From assembly GCF_034353875.1 (NCBI RefSeq), contig NZ_CP133784.1:3314501-3378500 (forward strand): a stretch of 64,000 nt of DNA, read 5' to 3'. Under the pieces are notes generated by a model. That model did no database searches. It had not been told where the DNA came from and saw only the letters and a program-made list of their open reading frames with translations. The translations under genes and the position numbers were made by a program. Positions within the stretch are counted from its first letter, which is position 1. Every line of letters starts with the position of its first letter. Source of the stretch: Pseudomonas sp. MH9.2. GTDB lineage: Bacteria > Pseudomonadota > Gammaproteobacteria > Pseudomonadales > Pseudomonadaceae. Positions 42,593-51,029 of the stretch are shown here, piece after piece.

Positions 42593-42608
42593 TGGCATGC
42601 TGATTGAG
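42593..42608 (+). promoter_or_regulatory. Sigma-54-like promoter with altered -12 element
   Basis: TGGCATG-CTGA-TTGAG resembles TGGCACG-N4-TTGCA. The -24 GG is intact, but the -12 GC is GA. It lies about 50 bases before the dioxygenase start. The match suggests a former or weak sigma-54 promoter for the sulfur operon. Confidence 0.5.
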
Positions 42609-42658
42609 ATGAATACAGGTGGCCAGTCGCGTGTCACCCAACCATCAGGAGAGCCGCT

Positions 42659-43543
42659 GTGATCATCGGTGACCAACTGCAGGTAGAAGCGTTCTTCGAC
42701 AGCCATACGTGGACGGTCAGTTATCTGGTGCTGGACCGTGCGACGAAACAATGTGCGCTGATCGACAGCGTGCTGGATTACGACCCCAAGTCAGGACGCA
42801 CCCATACCGATTCGGCCGACCAATTGATCGCACGGGTTCGTGAGTTGGGCGCATCGGTAGAGTGGATACTGGAAACCCACGTGCACGCCGATCATATTTC
42901 CGCCGCAGCCTACCTGAAGAAAACGCTCGGCGGAAAAACCGCCATTGGTAGCCTGATAACCGTCGTGCAGGAAGTGTTCGGCAAGCTCTTCAATGCCGGC
43001 AGCGATTTTGCCCGTGATGGAAGTCAGTTCGATGTACTGCTCGATGATTGCGCGCACTTCAGCATTGGCTCGCTGCGGACCAGGGCGATGCACACGCCGG
43101 GGCATACACCTGCGTGCATGACTTATGTCGTCGAAGTCGAAGGCGAAACCATCGCTTTCGTAGGTGACACCCTGTTCATGCCGGACTACGGCACTGCGCG
43201 GTGTGATTTTCCTGGTGCCGATGCGCGAACGATGTATCGCTCGATAAAAAAGATCCTGAGTCTGCCTCCACAGACCCATCTGTTCATGTGCCACGACTAC
43301 TTGCCCAATGGCCGCGAACTCAAGTACCTGACAACCGTCGCGGAACAACGCGCCAGCAATATCCACATACACGACGGCATCGATGAAGACGCCTTCGTCA
43401 AGATGCGCGAAGCACGCGACGCTACCCTGGAAATGCCCGTCCTCATCTTGCCATCGGTGCAGATCAATATGCGCGGCGGTCTTCTGCCGGAGCCCGAAGA
43501 CAACGGCGTCCGCTATCTGAAAATTCCGCTTAACGCGATTTGA
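42659..43543 (+). CDS. MBL-fold persulfide dioxygenase-like protein (Blh/ETHE1 type)
   Basis: 294 residues from a GTG with AGGAGAG upstream. Metallo-beta-lactamase fold with THVHADH (metal ligands), later HTPGHTPACMTY, GDTLFMPDYGTARCDF (Asp ligand and the persulfide dioxygenase-type region), and MCHDY. The Fe(II) ligands of ETHE1-type enzymes (two His and one Asp) are present. It oxidises glutathione persulfide or related sulfane sulfur to sulfite in the cytoplasm. First gene of an operon with two YeeE/YedE half genes and a DUF2892 gene, an arrangement known from Blh/BigR loci. Confidence 0.87.
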   Translation: MIIGDQLQVEAFFDSHTWTVSYLVLDRATKQCALIDSVLDYDPKSGRTHTDSADQLIARVRELGASVEWILETHVHADHISAAAYLKKTLGGKTAIGSLITVVQEVFGKLFNAGSDFARDGSQFDVLLDDCAHFSIGSLRTRAMHTPGHTPACMTYVVEVEGETIAFVGDTLFMPDYGTARCDFPGADARTMYRSIKKILSLPPQTHLFMCHDYLPNGRELKYLTTVAEQRASNIHIHDGIDEDAFVKMREARDATLEMPVLILPSVQINMRGGLLPEPEDNGVRYLKIPLNAI

Positions 43544-43602
43544 ATATGGGCTCAGGCGGAAAAATGAACGAACACAACCTGCTGCACCGGAGGGACGCAA
43601 CG

Positions 43603-44034
43603 ATGATCGACTGGTTAAATTTCACACCCTGGACTTCGTTGGCCGGAGGCGCGCTGATCGGGCTGGCCGCCAGCCTGTTTGTTCTGGCCAATGGGCGGGT
43701 GTCCGGGATCAGCGGTCTGCTCGGCAGCCTTCTACAGCCCGACAGCGAAGGCCGTAGCGAAAAGGCACTTTTCCTGCTCGGCCTATTGATTGCGCCACTG
43801 GTGTGGGGACTGTTTGCTGCCTTGCCGCTAATAGCGTTCAAAAGCGGTTGGTTTGGCCTGGCAGTGGCCGGTTTGCTGGTGGGCGTCGGCACCCGCTACG
43901 GTTCGGGCTGCACCAGTGGGCACGGGGTGTGTGGGATTTCCCGGCGTTCCCCGCGTTCCATCGCGGCCACCATCACCTTCATGTTCGCGGGATTCATCAC
44001 CGTCTTTGTCCTACGTCATCTTCTCGGGAGCTAA
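43603..44034 (+). CDS. YeeE/YedE (DUF395) membrane protein, first half
   Basis: 143 residues from the ATG at 43603 with GGAGGG upstream. Four hydrophobic segments and the signature [19 protein letters not shown], whose Cys residues are thought to relay thiosulfate or sulfane sulfur in the YeeE family. Paired with the next gene to make a complete two-lobed transporter. Inner membrane. Confidence 0.87.
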   Translation: MIDWLNFTPWTSLAGGALIGLAASLFVLANGRVSGISGLLGSLLQPDSEGRSEKALFLLGLLIAPLVWGLFAALPLIAFKSGWFGLAVAGLLVGVGTRYGSGCTSGHGVCGISRRSPRSIAATITFMFAGFITVFVLRHLLGS

Positions 44035-44036
44035 TC

Positions 44037-44456
44037 ATGCGCAAACTGACAGCCTTCATTGCTGGCCTGCTATTTGGTATCGGCCTCTTGCTCGCCGGTA
44101 TGGCCAACCCGGGCAAAGTGCTGGGATTTCTCGATCTGGCAGGCGCTTGGGATCCGTCGCTGGCGCTTGTGATGGTCGGCGCCATCGCCGTGGCGAGCGT
44201 GCCGTTCAACTGGGCCGGCAAACAATCGACATCGTTGCTGGGTGCGCCGATGCAACTGCCCGTCAAACGCGAGCTGGATGCGCGCTTGATCGGTGGCAGC
44301 CTGCTGTTCGGTATCGGTTGGGGCATCGCCGGGATATGCCCGGGACCGGCAGTGGTCCTTCTGCTGACGGCCCACTGGCAAGCTTTTGTTTTCGTGTTGG
44401 CCATGCTGGTCGGCATGTTGTTATTCACCGCGCTGGAAGCCCGGCGCGTACATTGA
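44037..44456 (+). CDS. YeeE/YedE (DUF395) membrane protein, second half
   Basis: 139 residues, ATG two bases after the previous stop codon. Begins MRKLTAFIAGLLFGIGLLLAG with the NPGKVLGFLDLAG segment typical of the second DUF395 half, and GIGWGIAGICPGPAVV containing the conserved Cys. Together with the preceding gene it probably imports a reduced sulfur compound for oxidation by the dioxygenase. Confidence 0.87.
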   Translation: MRKLTAFIAGLLFGIGLLLAGMANPGKVLGFLDLAGAWDPSLALVMVGAIAVASVPFNWAGKQSTSLLGAPMQLPVKRELDARLIGGSLLFGIGWGIAGICPGPAVVLLLTAHWQAFVFVLAMLVGMLLFTALEARRVH

Positions 44457-44469
44457 TCGGGAGATCACC

Positions 44470-44658
44470 ATGAACGCAAACGTTGGAACCATCGACCGCG
44501 TCCTGCGCATCGCACTGGGCGTTATTCTCATCGGGCTGACCGTATTCGGGGTCATTGGCGTGTGGGGTTGGATTGGCGTAGTACCACTGGCGACCGGCAT
44601 CTTCCGCTTTTGCCCAGCCTATTCACTGCTGGGCATCAAAACCTGCAAACGTGATTGA
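44470..44658 (+). CDS. DUF2892 (YgaP-type membrane) protein
   Basis: 62 residues starting MNANVGTIDRVLRIALG, the typical opening of DUF2892, then two hydrophobic helices (about 15-50) and CPAYSLLGIKTC. In YgaP this segment is fused to a rhodanese; here it stands alone. Last gene of the sulfur operon, ATG 13 bases after the previous stop. Confidence 0.85.
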   Translation: MNANVGTIDRVLRIALGVILIGLTVFGVIGVWGWIGVVPLATGIFRFCPAYSLLGIKTCKRD

Positions 44659-44679
44659 TGCGTCGTCCGATGTGAAAGG

Positions 44680-44729
44680 AATCCCTTCAGGCCTTGAATC
44701 GCTCAAGTCGCTTTGATGGGATTTTTTTG
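44680..44729 (+). terminator. Probable terminator after sulfur operon
   Basis: AATCCC (44680) pairs with GGGATT (44718-44723), with an inner CTTGA/TCAAG stem (44693-44707), followed by seven Ts. The outer stem is short and the loop long, so it is moderate evidence. Confidence 0.5.
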
Positions 44730-44773
44730 AGCTCCGGGACTGACGCCAGGCGCCAGTCCTCAGCTTCAAATAG

Positions 44774-46054
44774 TTACCGGGGAACCGCAGCCTCCAGAGC
44801 TTGGGCGAGGTCGCTGAGGATGTCATCGCAATGTTCGATGCCGATGGAGAGTCGGACCATATCCCTTGGCACGCCGGCCTTTTCCAGCTCTTCGTCGTTC
44901 AACTGGCGATGAGTGGTGGACGCAGGATGGCAGGCCAGTGATTTGGCATCGCCGATGTTGACCAGGCGCACCACCAGTTTCAAGGCATCGATAAAGCGTG
45001 CCCCGGCCTCCTGTCCGCCCTTGATACCGAACGACAGGATCGATGCGGGTTTACCAGCGGTATAACGCAAAGCAAGTGCATGCTCTGGATGGTCGGGTAA
45101 CCCGGCGTATTTCACCCACGCGACGTTTTCATGAGCCTTGAGATAGTGCGCGACTTTGAGCGCATTTTCTGTGTGGCGCTCCATGCGCAGCCCAAGCGTT
45201 TCCAGGCCTTGCAGGATCAGGAAGGCGTTGAATGGCGACAGCGCCGCCCCCGTATTGCGCAGTGGCACTACCCGGCAGCGGCCGATGAAGGCGGCTGGGC
45301 CGAAGGCTTCGGTGTAGGTCACGCCATGGTAGGACGGGTCGGGCGTGTTAAGCAGGGGGAAACGTTCTTTGTTGTCAGCCCATGGGAATTTGCCGGAGTC
45401 GACGACGATGCCGCCGATGCTGGTCCCGTGTCCGCCGATGTACTTGGTCAGCGAGTGCACAATGATGTCGGCACCGTGCTCGAAGGGGCGGCAAAGAATT
45501 GGCGTGGCAACGGTGTTATCGACGATCAGCGGCACACCATGCCGGTGGGCAGCGTCGGCTAGTGCCTGAAGGTCAATAATATTGCCGGCCGGGTTGCCAA
45601 TGGATTCGCAGAAAACCGCCTTGGTCTTGTCGTCGATCAGCGCCTCAAGCGCCGCGATGTCGTCATGGGCAGCGAAACGCGTCTGGATACCAAAGCGCGG
45701 CAGGGTATGCGCCAGCAGGTTGTAAGTCCCGCCATAAAGCTTGGCCACCGAGACGATATTGTCACCCACTTCGGCCACGGTCTGGATCGCATAGGTAATC
45801 GCGGCCATGCCTGACGCAACCGCCAACGCACCGACACCGCCTTCCATGGCTGCAACGCGCTTTTCAAGCACGTCATTGGTAGGGTTCATGATGCGCGAGT
45901 AAATATTGCCTGCGACTTTCAGGTCGAACAGGTCGGCACCATGCTGGGTATCGTCGAACGCGTAGGACGCGGTTTGGTAGATCGGCACCGCTACTGCTTT
46001 AGTTGTCGGGTCGGGGCTATAGCCTGCGTGGATAGCCATGGTTTCCAGTTTCAT
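44774..46054 (-). CDS. metY: O-acetylhomoserine sulfhydrylase
   Basis: 426 residues from the ATG at 46054 (AAGGA 10 bases upstream). Cys/Met metabolism PLP enzyme: SGMAAITYA, VDNTVATPILCRPFEHGAD, PLP lysine in HSLTKYIGGHG, and a C-terminal HPASTTH. It makes homocysteine from O-acetyl- (or O-succinyl-) homoserine and sulfide. Length and the LFDLKVAGNIYSRIMNPT stretch fit MetY rather than MetZ. Convergent with the sulfide/persulfide operon. Confidence 0.9.
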   Translation of the reverse strand: MKLETMAIHAGYSPDPTTKAVAVPIYQTASYAFDDTQHGADLFDLKVAGNIYSRIMNPTNDVLEKRVAAMEGGVGALAVASGMAAITYAIQTVAEVGDNIVSVAKLYGGTYNLLAHTLPRFGIQTRFAAHDDIAALEALIDDKTKAVFCESIGNPAGNIIDLQALADAAHRHGVPLIVDNTVATPILCRPFEHGADIIVHSLTKYIGGHGTSIGGIVVDSGKFPWADNKERFPLLNTPDPSYHGVTYTEAFGPAAFIGRCRVVPLRNTGAALSPFNAFLILQGLETLGLRMERHTENALKVAHYLKAHENVAWVKYAGLPDHPEHALALRYTAGKPASILSFGIKGGQEAGARFIDALKLVVRLVNIGDAKSLACHPASTTHRQLNDEELEKAGVPRDMVRLSIGIEHCDDILSDLAQALEAAVPR

Positions 46055-46258
46055 GCGCTCTCGTTCCTTCAGGAGTTGTAGGTGTCCCCGAAGAATGTGT
46101 CGAGCAAAGGCGGGAGTCAAGTCAGGGGACGGCGCTTGATTTCAGTGCGCATCACTGCGTGCATGCGTCCATTTCAAGGCATTGCAAATGCATACGAAGG
46201 GGGCATACATGGTTTGAAGTTATGGGGCGAGACAGGGAGGGATAGCCAGAAACAACAA

Positions 46259-46277
46259 AGCCCGCACAGGGCGGGCT
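46259..46277 (-). terminator. Terminator after tRNA-Arg
   Basis: AGCCCGC-CCTGT-GCGGGCT on the minus strand, followed by TTTGTTGTTT, 48 bases past the tRNA 3' end. Confidence 0.85.
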
Positions 46278-46324
46278 TCTTGGGGTGTTTCGTAGACTGT
46301 CTGAGACAGCCAGAAACAGCTATT

Positions 46325-46401
46325 TGGTGCACCAGGCGGGATTCGAACCCACGACCACTGCCTTCGGAGGGCAGTACTCTATCCAGCTGAGCTACTGGTG
46401 C
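46325..46401 (-). tRNA. tRNA-Arg (anticodon CCG)
   Basis: 77 bases including an encoded CCA end. Acceptor arms GCACCAG / CTGGTGC, D-arm AGCTCAGCTGGATAGAGT, anticodon stem CTGCC-CTCCGAA-GGCAG with anticodon CCG (codon CGG), and T-arm GTGGGTTCGAATCCCGC. No integrase or attachment duplication seen beside it. Confidence 0.97.
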
Positions 46402-46752
46402 AATGCGGGCGCCATGATACTCATCTGGCTGGCGGGCGTCCATGCTGGTGAGTGCTGTTGTTGATTTCGCACGTAACAGGGTGTGAACGTGACGTTGATC
46501 TGAAACTAATCGGCTAAACTCCGTTTTCGTTCTTTTTTTCGAACAGACTATTGTCCTTTACCCCCGCAGACCCTAGGATTCGTTTGAGATTTCAAACGCT
46601 TTTGGCTGGGTGCTGAACCGCACGTTCTACGATCAGTGCGCTATTTGTGCTTGAGTACGGTGAATGATTTCCTGACGGCAGCCTTTTATAGGCGCCTTTG
46701 AACAAACAAAAAATTCGCTCCGCGCGTGCGCGGTGCTGTTTAGGAGACCGAC
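46402..46752. other. Gene-free region upstream of gabD with palindrome
   Basis: 351 bases between tRNA-Arg and gabD; no gene seen. CGTTTGA-GATT-TCAAACG (46581-46598) is a perfect 7-bp inverted repeat about 155 bases before gabD, a possible operator. The tRNA promoter must lie at the left end (minus strand). GGAG lies 9 bases before the gabD ATG. Confidence 0.5.
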
Positions 46753-48195
46753 ATGCAGCTTAAAGACACCCAATTGTTCCGTCAGCAAGCCTTTATCGAT
46801 GGCGTTTGGCTGGATGCGGACAATGGTCAGACGATCAAGGTGAACAACCCGGCTACCAATGAGATCCTCGGGACTGTTCCGAAGATGGGTGCTGTTGAAA
46901 CCCGTCGCGCGATCGAAGCTGCTAACAAGGCGCTGCCGGCCTGGCGTGCGTTGACCGCCAAGGACCGTGGGAACAAGCTGCGTCGTTGGTTTGAACTGAT
47001 TATTGAAAACCAGGACGACCTCGCTCGCCTGATGACCCTGGAACAGGGCAAGCCGCTGGCTGAAGCCAAGGGCGAAATCGTTTACGCCGCTTCGTTTCTC
47101 GAGTGGTTCGCTGAAGAAGCCAAGCGCATCTACGGTGATGTGATTCCTGGTCACCAGCCAGACAAGCGTTTGATTGTGATCAAGCAGCCAATCGGCGTGA
47201 CGGCGGCGATTACGCCGTGGAACTTCCCTGCAGCGATGATTACCCGTAAAGCGGGCCCGGCGTTGGCTGCTGGCTGCACCATGGTTCTGAAACCGGCTTC
47301 GCAGACTCCGTTCTCGGCTCTGGCGTTGGCTGAGCTGGCGCACCGCGCGGGTATCCCGAATGGTGTGTTCAGTGTTGTCACCGGCAGTGCTGGCGACATC
47401 GGCGGCGAACTGACCAGTAACCCTATCGTGCGTAAATTGTCCTTCACAGGCTCGACTGAAGTCGGTCGCCAACTGATGGCTGAATGCGCCAAGGACATCA
47501 AGAAAGTGTCCCTGGAATTGGGCGGCAACGCGCCCTTCATCGTGTTCGACGACGCCGATCTGGATAAGGCGGTCGAAGGTGCGATCATCTCCAAGTACCG
47601 TAACAACGGTCAGACTTGCGTTTGCGCCAACCGCTTGTACGTGCAGGACGCAGTCTATGACGCGTTCGCCGAGAAGCTGAAAGTCGCGGTGTCCAAGCTC
47701 AAGATCGGTAATGGCCTGGAAGTCGGCACCACTACCGGCCCGTTGATCGACGGAAAAGCCGTGGCCAAGGTCAAGGAACATATCGCTGACGCCATCAGCA
47801 AAGGCGCGACCGTACTGGCTGGCGGCAACAGCATGGAAGGTAACTTCTTCGAGCCGACCATTCTGGTCAACGTGTCTAAAGATGCGGCTGTCTCCAAGGA
47901 AGAAACCTTCGGTCCGCTGGCTCCGCTGTTCCGCTTCAAAGATGAAGACGAAGTGATCGCGATGGCTAATGACACCGAATTCGGTCTGGCGTCGTACTTC
48001 TACGCCCGCGACCTTAGCCGCGTATTCCGTGTTTCCGAGGCACTGGAATACGGCATGGTTGGCGTTAACACAGGCCTGATCTCCAACGAAGTCGCGCCGT
48101 TTGGCGGGATCAAGGCGTCGGGTCTGGGCCGTGAAGGCTCGAAGTACGGCATCGAAGATTATCTGGAAATCAAGTACCTGTGCCTGGGCATCTAA
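46753..48195 (+). CDS. gabD: Succinate-semialdehyde dehydrogenase (NADP+)
   Basis: 480 residues. Aldehyde dehydrogenase with ITPWNFPAAMITRK, nicotinamide site FTGSTEVGRQL, catalytic Glu in LELGGNAPFIV, and catalytic Cys in NNGQTCVCANR. The double-Cys (TCVC) around the nucleophile is typical of GabD. It oxidises succinic semialdehyde to succinate in GABA catabolism. gabT follows 140 bases downstream; a stem-loop lies between them. Confidence 0.95.
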   Translation: MQLKDTQLFRQQAFIDGVWLDADNGQTIKVNNPATNEILGTVPKMGAVETRRAIEAANKALPAWRALTAKDRGNKLRRWFELIIENQDDLARLMTLEQGKPLAEAKGEIVYAASFLEWFAEEAKRIYGDVIPGHQPDKRLIVIKQPIGVTAAITPWNFPAAMITRKAGPALAAGCTMVLKPASQTPFSALALAELAHRAGIPNGVFSVVTGSAGDIGGELTSNPIVRKLSFTGSTEVGRQLMAECAKDIKKVSLELGGNAPFIVFDDADLDKAVEGAIISKYRNNGQTCVCANRLYVQDAVYDAFAEKLKVAVSKLKIGNGLEVGTTTGPLIDGKAVAKVKEHIADAISKGATVLAGGNSMEGNFFEPTILVNVSKDAAVSKEETFGPLAPLFRFKDEDEVIAMANDTEFGLASYFYARDLSRVFRVSEALEYGMVGVNTGLISNEVAPFGGIKASGLGREGSKYGIEDYLEIKYLCLGI

Positions 48196-48241
48196 TTCTG
48201 TCAGCACAGTAGCGACACGTAATTCCACCTGTAGTTGGAAC

Positions 48242-48275
48242 GTTGCAGCAGTCGATCATCGTATGCTGCTGCAAC
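48242..48275 (+). promoter_or_regulatory. Intercistronic stem-loop gabD-gabT
   Basis: Perfect 9-bp arms GTTGCAGCA / TGCTGCAAC with a 16-base loop, in the 140-base gap. There is no T-tract, so it is more likely a processing or stability element than a terminator. Confidence 0.55.
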
Positions 48276-48335
48276 TGCCACCCGACTGCTTAATCCTTGA
48301 ACTACGCCGCCCGATGAGCGGTGAATGAGGACATT

Positions 48336-49616
48336 ATGAGCCAGACCAACGAATCCTTGATGAAACGCCGCAATGCCGCTGTTCCGCGCGGCGTGGGCCA
48401 GATCCACCCGATCTTCGCGGCTTCCGCGAAAAACGCTACTGTTACCGACGTTGAAGGTCGTGAGTTCATCGACTTCGCGGGCGGTATCGCGGTACTCAAC
48501 ACCGGTCACCTGCACCCGAAAGTTATCGCGGCCGTGCAAGAACAACTGACCAAGCTGACCCACACCTGTTTCCAGGTGTTGGCCTACGAACCGTACGTTG
48601 AGCTGTGCGAAAAGATCAACGCCAAGGTGCCAGGTGATTTCGAGAAGAAAACCCTGCTGGTCACCACCGGTTCCGAAGCGGTAGAAAACGCTGTGAAAAT
48701 TGCCCGCGCCGCCACTGGCCGTGCCGGTATCATCGCGTTCACTGGCGCTTACCACGGCCGGACCATGATGACCCTGGGTCTGACCGGTAAAGTCGTGCCT
48801 TACTCGGCCGGCATGGGCCTGATGCCAGGCGGCATCTTTCGCGCGCTGTACCCATGTGCACTGCACGACGTGACGGTTGACGACTCCATCGCCAGCATCG
48901 AGCGCATCTTCAAGAATGACGCCGAGCCACGTGATATCGCCGCAATCATCATCGAACCTGTTCAGGGCGAAGGTGGTTTCTACGTTGCGCCGAAAGAGTT
49001 CATGATTCGCCTGCGTGCCCTGTGCGACAAGCACGGCATTCTGCTGATCGCGGACGAAGTTCAAACTGGCGCTGGTCGTACCGGTACGTTCTTCGCGATG
49101 GAACAGATGGGCGTATCTGCCGACCTGACCACCTTCGCCAAGTCGATTGCTGGCGGTTTCCCGTTGGCTGGCGTTTGCGGCAAAGCTGAGTACATGGATG
49201 CCATCGCTCCAGGCGGCCTGGGTGGCACTTATGCAGGTAGTCCGATTGCATGCGCTGCTGCACTGGCCGTATTGGACGTGTTTGAAGAAGAGCACCTGCT
49301 GGAGCGTTGCAAAGCGGTTGGCGAGCGCCTGGTGACGGGCCTGCGCGCGATTCAAGCCAAGTACCCAGTAATCGGTGACGTTCGTGCCTTGGGCGCGATG
49401 ATCGCTGTCGAGCTGTTTGAAGGCGGTGATCCGCACAAGCCTAACGCGGCTGCTGTGGCTCAGGTTGTAGCCAAAGCGCGCGACAAGGGTCTGATCCTGC
49501 TGTCGTGCGGTACTTACGGCAACGTGTTGCGCGTTCTGGTGCCTCTGACTGCTCCTGACGAGTTGCTGGACAAAGGCCTGGCGATCATGGAAGAGTGCTT
49601 CGCTGAACTCGCATAA
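48336..49616 (+). CDS. gabT: 4-aminobutyrate aminotransferase
   Basis: 426 residues from the ATG at 48336 (GAGGA upstream). Class III aminotransferase: GSEAVENAVKIARAATGR, TGAYHGRTMM, Asp in LIADEVQTGAGRTG, and PLP lysine in TFAKSIAGGFPLAG. It converts GABA plus 2-oxoglutarate to succinic semialdehyde plus glutamate. It forms a pathway unit with gabD and ends at a strong terminator. Confidence 0.95.
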   Translation: MSQTNESLMKRRNAAVPRGVGQIHPIFAASAKNATVTDVEGREFIDFAGGIAVLNTGHLHPKVIAAVQEQLTKLTHTCFQVLAYEPYVELCEKINAKVPGDFEKKTLLVTTGSEAVENAVKIARAATGRAGIIAFTGAYHGRTMMTLGLTGKVVPYSAGMGLMPGGIFRALYPCALHDVTVDDSIASIERIFKNDAEPRDIAAIIIEPVQGEGGFYVAPKEFMIRLRALCDKHGILLIADEVQTGAGRTGTFFAMEQMGVSADLTTFAKSIAGGFPLAGVCGKAEYMDAIAPGGLGGTYAGSPIACAAALAVLDVFEEEHLLERCKAVGERLVTGLRAIQAKYPVIGDVRALGAMIAVELFEGGDPHKPNAAAVAQVVAKARDKGLILLSCGTYGNVLRVLVPLTAPDELLDKGLAIMEECFAELA

Positions 49617-49635
49617 GTGTGAGTAAGTAAGCAAA

Positions 49636-49658
49636 AAAACCCGCTTCGGCGGGTTTTT
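49636..49658 (+). terminator. Rho-independent terminator after gabT
   Basis: AACCCGC-TTCG-GCGGGTT followed by TTTCTTGTTTT, 20 bases past the gabT stop codon; a classic UUCG-loop terminator. Confidence 0.95.
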
Positions 49659-49747
49659 CTTGTTTTAGGACAAGCATTTGCGCTTAGCGCCTATATCCCC
49701 ACGGTTTGTTTGGATAGAGTGCGGGTATCGCTGTCGGAGAGCCCGGA

Positions 49748-50959
49748 ATGACTGTTCTTGAACCGCCCACTGCACCCCGTGTTTTGATCGCTGAGGCTGA
49801 CCCTTGGGTGCGCGACATGCTGACCGAATTAGTCCTGAGCGTGCGCGGTGATGCTGATCTGAAAGTGTGCTCCGAAGGGCTGGAGGCGCAAGACTGGTTG
49901 AGTCATCACCACCCCGATCTGGTGATTGCCGGTTGGGAACTGCCGGGCTCCGATGGCTTGAACCTGCTGCGCGGGGTGCGTCAACAGCGTCGTCAGCCGA
50001 CGTTGCCTTTTATCCTGCTGAGTAGCCGCAATGACAGCGCCAGCGTGCGCGAGGCATTGCCGCTGGCGCCCACCGCTTACTTGACCAAGCCCTTGAATAT
50101 GGACGGTCTGCGCCAACGCCTGGAAGATTTGCTGCTTCAGTCGAGTGAGCCGGTCGCTGTCGAAATTCCGGCATTGGCACCTGGTTTGAGTCTGTCGCAG
50201 TTCCTTGAAAGTCGCCGGGAAACCGCAGATGGTGCGCCCTTGCGGGTGGATGTGCATCAGGCGCTGAGGAGCAGTCAGGGTGCGACCGGCGCGGATTTGA
50301 GGCTGCTGGAGCAGGAACTGCGAGCTGACCCGCATATCACGGCAGTATTGATCGCTGCGGCCAACAGTGCGGCGCAGCACTTGGGCAAAGGCGTGCAGAC
50401 CTTGCCGCAGGCGCTGCAGGCGCTGGGCCCGACGCAGAGTGTCAATCTGCTCCTTGGCCTGGCCATGAAGCGCGGGGCGAGGCTGACGGACAAAGGGCTG
50501 ATCACCCACGCCCAGCGTTTTTGGGAGCAGTCGAGTCGCGCGGCTGAATACGCGCGCTCGCTTGCGCGTTTGCTGGATCTGGACCAAGAGCGTTGTTTCT
50601 GTGCCGGATTGTTGCACAGTCTGGGTGATTTGACGGTGTTGCGTTGCTTGCAGGACTGGATGCTGGCCGGTGGTGAGCTGGATGAGAAGGCGGTCAGCGA
50701 GTCGTTGGCGCAATTCGGTGCGGGGTTCGGTTCGGCTCTGCGCACGCGCTGGCGCTTGCCACTGGAACTGCGTGAGTTGATCGCGGCGGTCTATCACTTC
50801 GGCGGAGGCGTTTACTCGCGCGAGGCCCTGGCTATGAACGTGGCGGCGCAACTGGCGCTGCTCGGCCCGGAAGAGGGCGTTGATGCACTGGCCAACAGCA
50901 AACCGGCCCGTCTCTTGAAGATCGGGGCATCAGAGCTGGGGCGGTTGCGCAAGACGTAA
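49748..50959 (+). CDS. Degenerate receiver + HDOD domain signalling protein
   Basis: 403 residues, cytosolic. An N-terminal CheY-like receiver (about 10-130) is followed by an HDOD domain (about 165-390). In the receiver the phospho-acceptor Asp is replaced: PDLVIAGWELPGSDG has Gly where PDLVIxDW is expected. The acidic pair is AEAD and the switch Thr is Ser (LLSSRND); the Lys in YLTKPLN is kept. So it is probably not phosphorylated in the usual way. HDOD proteins lack the HD metal site and act in signalling. Single gene, RBS GGAG 9 bases before the ATG. Confidence 0.85.
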   Translation: MTVLEPPTAPRVLIAEADPWVRDMLTELVLSVRGDADLKVCSEGLEAQDWLSHHHPDLVIAGWELPGSDGLNLLRGVRQQRRQPTLPFILLSSRNDSASVREALPLAPTAYLTKPLNMDGLRQRLEDLLLQSSEPVAVEIPALAPGLSLSQFLESRRETADGAPLRVDVHQALRSSQGATGADLRLLEQELRADPHITAVLIAAANSAAQHLGKGVQTLPQALQALGPTQSVNLLLGLAMKRGARLTDKGLITHAQRFWEQSSRAAEYARSLARLLDLDQERCFCAGLLHSLGDLTVLRCLQDWMLAGGELDEKAVSESLAQFGAGFGSALRTRWRLPLELRELIAAVYHFGGGVYSREALAMNVAAQLALLGPEEGVDALANSKPARLLKIGASELGRLRKT

Positions 50960-51029
50960 ATCTTCGTTGGCCAATAGGCCATTTTTCGCGAAAAAATCGC
51001 GAAAAGGCTGCATCAGGGACAGAAAACCT

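Noticed and set aside
46325..46401. tRNA-Arg as integration site of a genomic island
   Set aside because: No integrase, no duplicated 3' end, and the neighbours are core metabolic genes.
46633..49634. Long minus-strand frames (531 and 477 codons) opposite gabD and gabT
   Set aside because: gabD and gabT have full catalytic motifs; the antisense frames have none and reflect codon bias.
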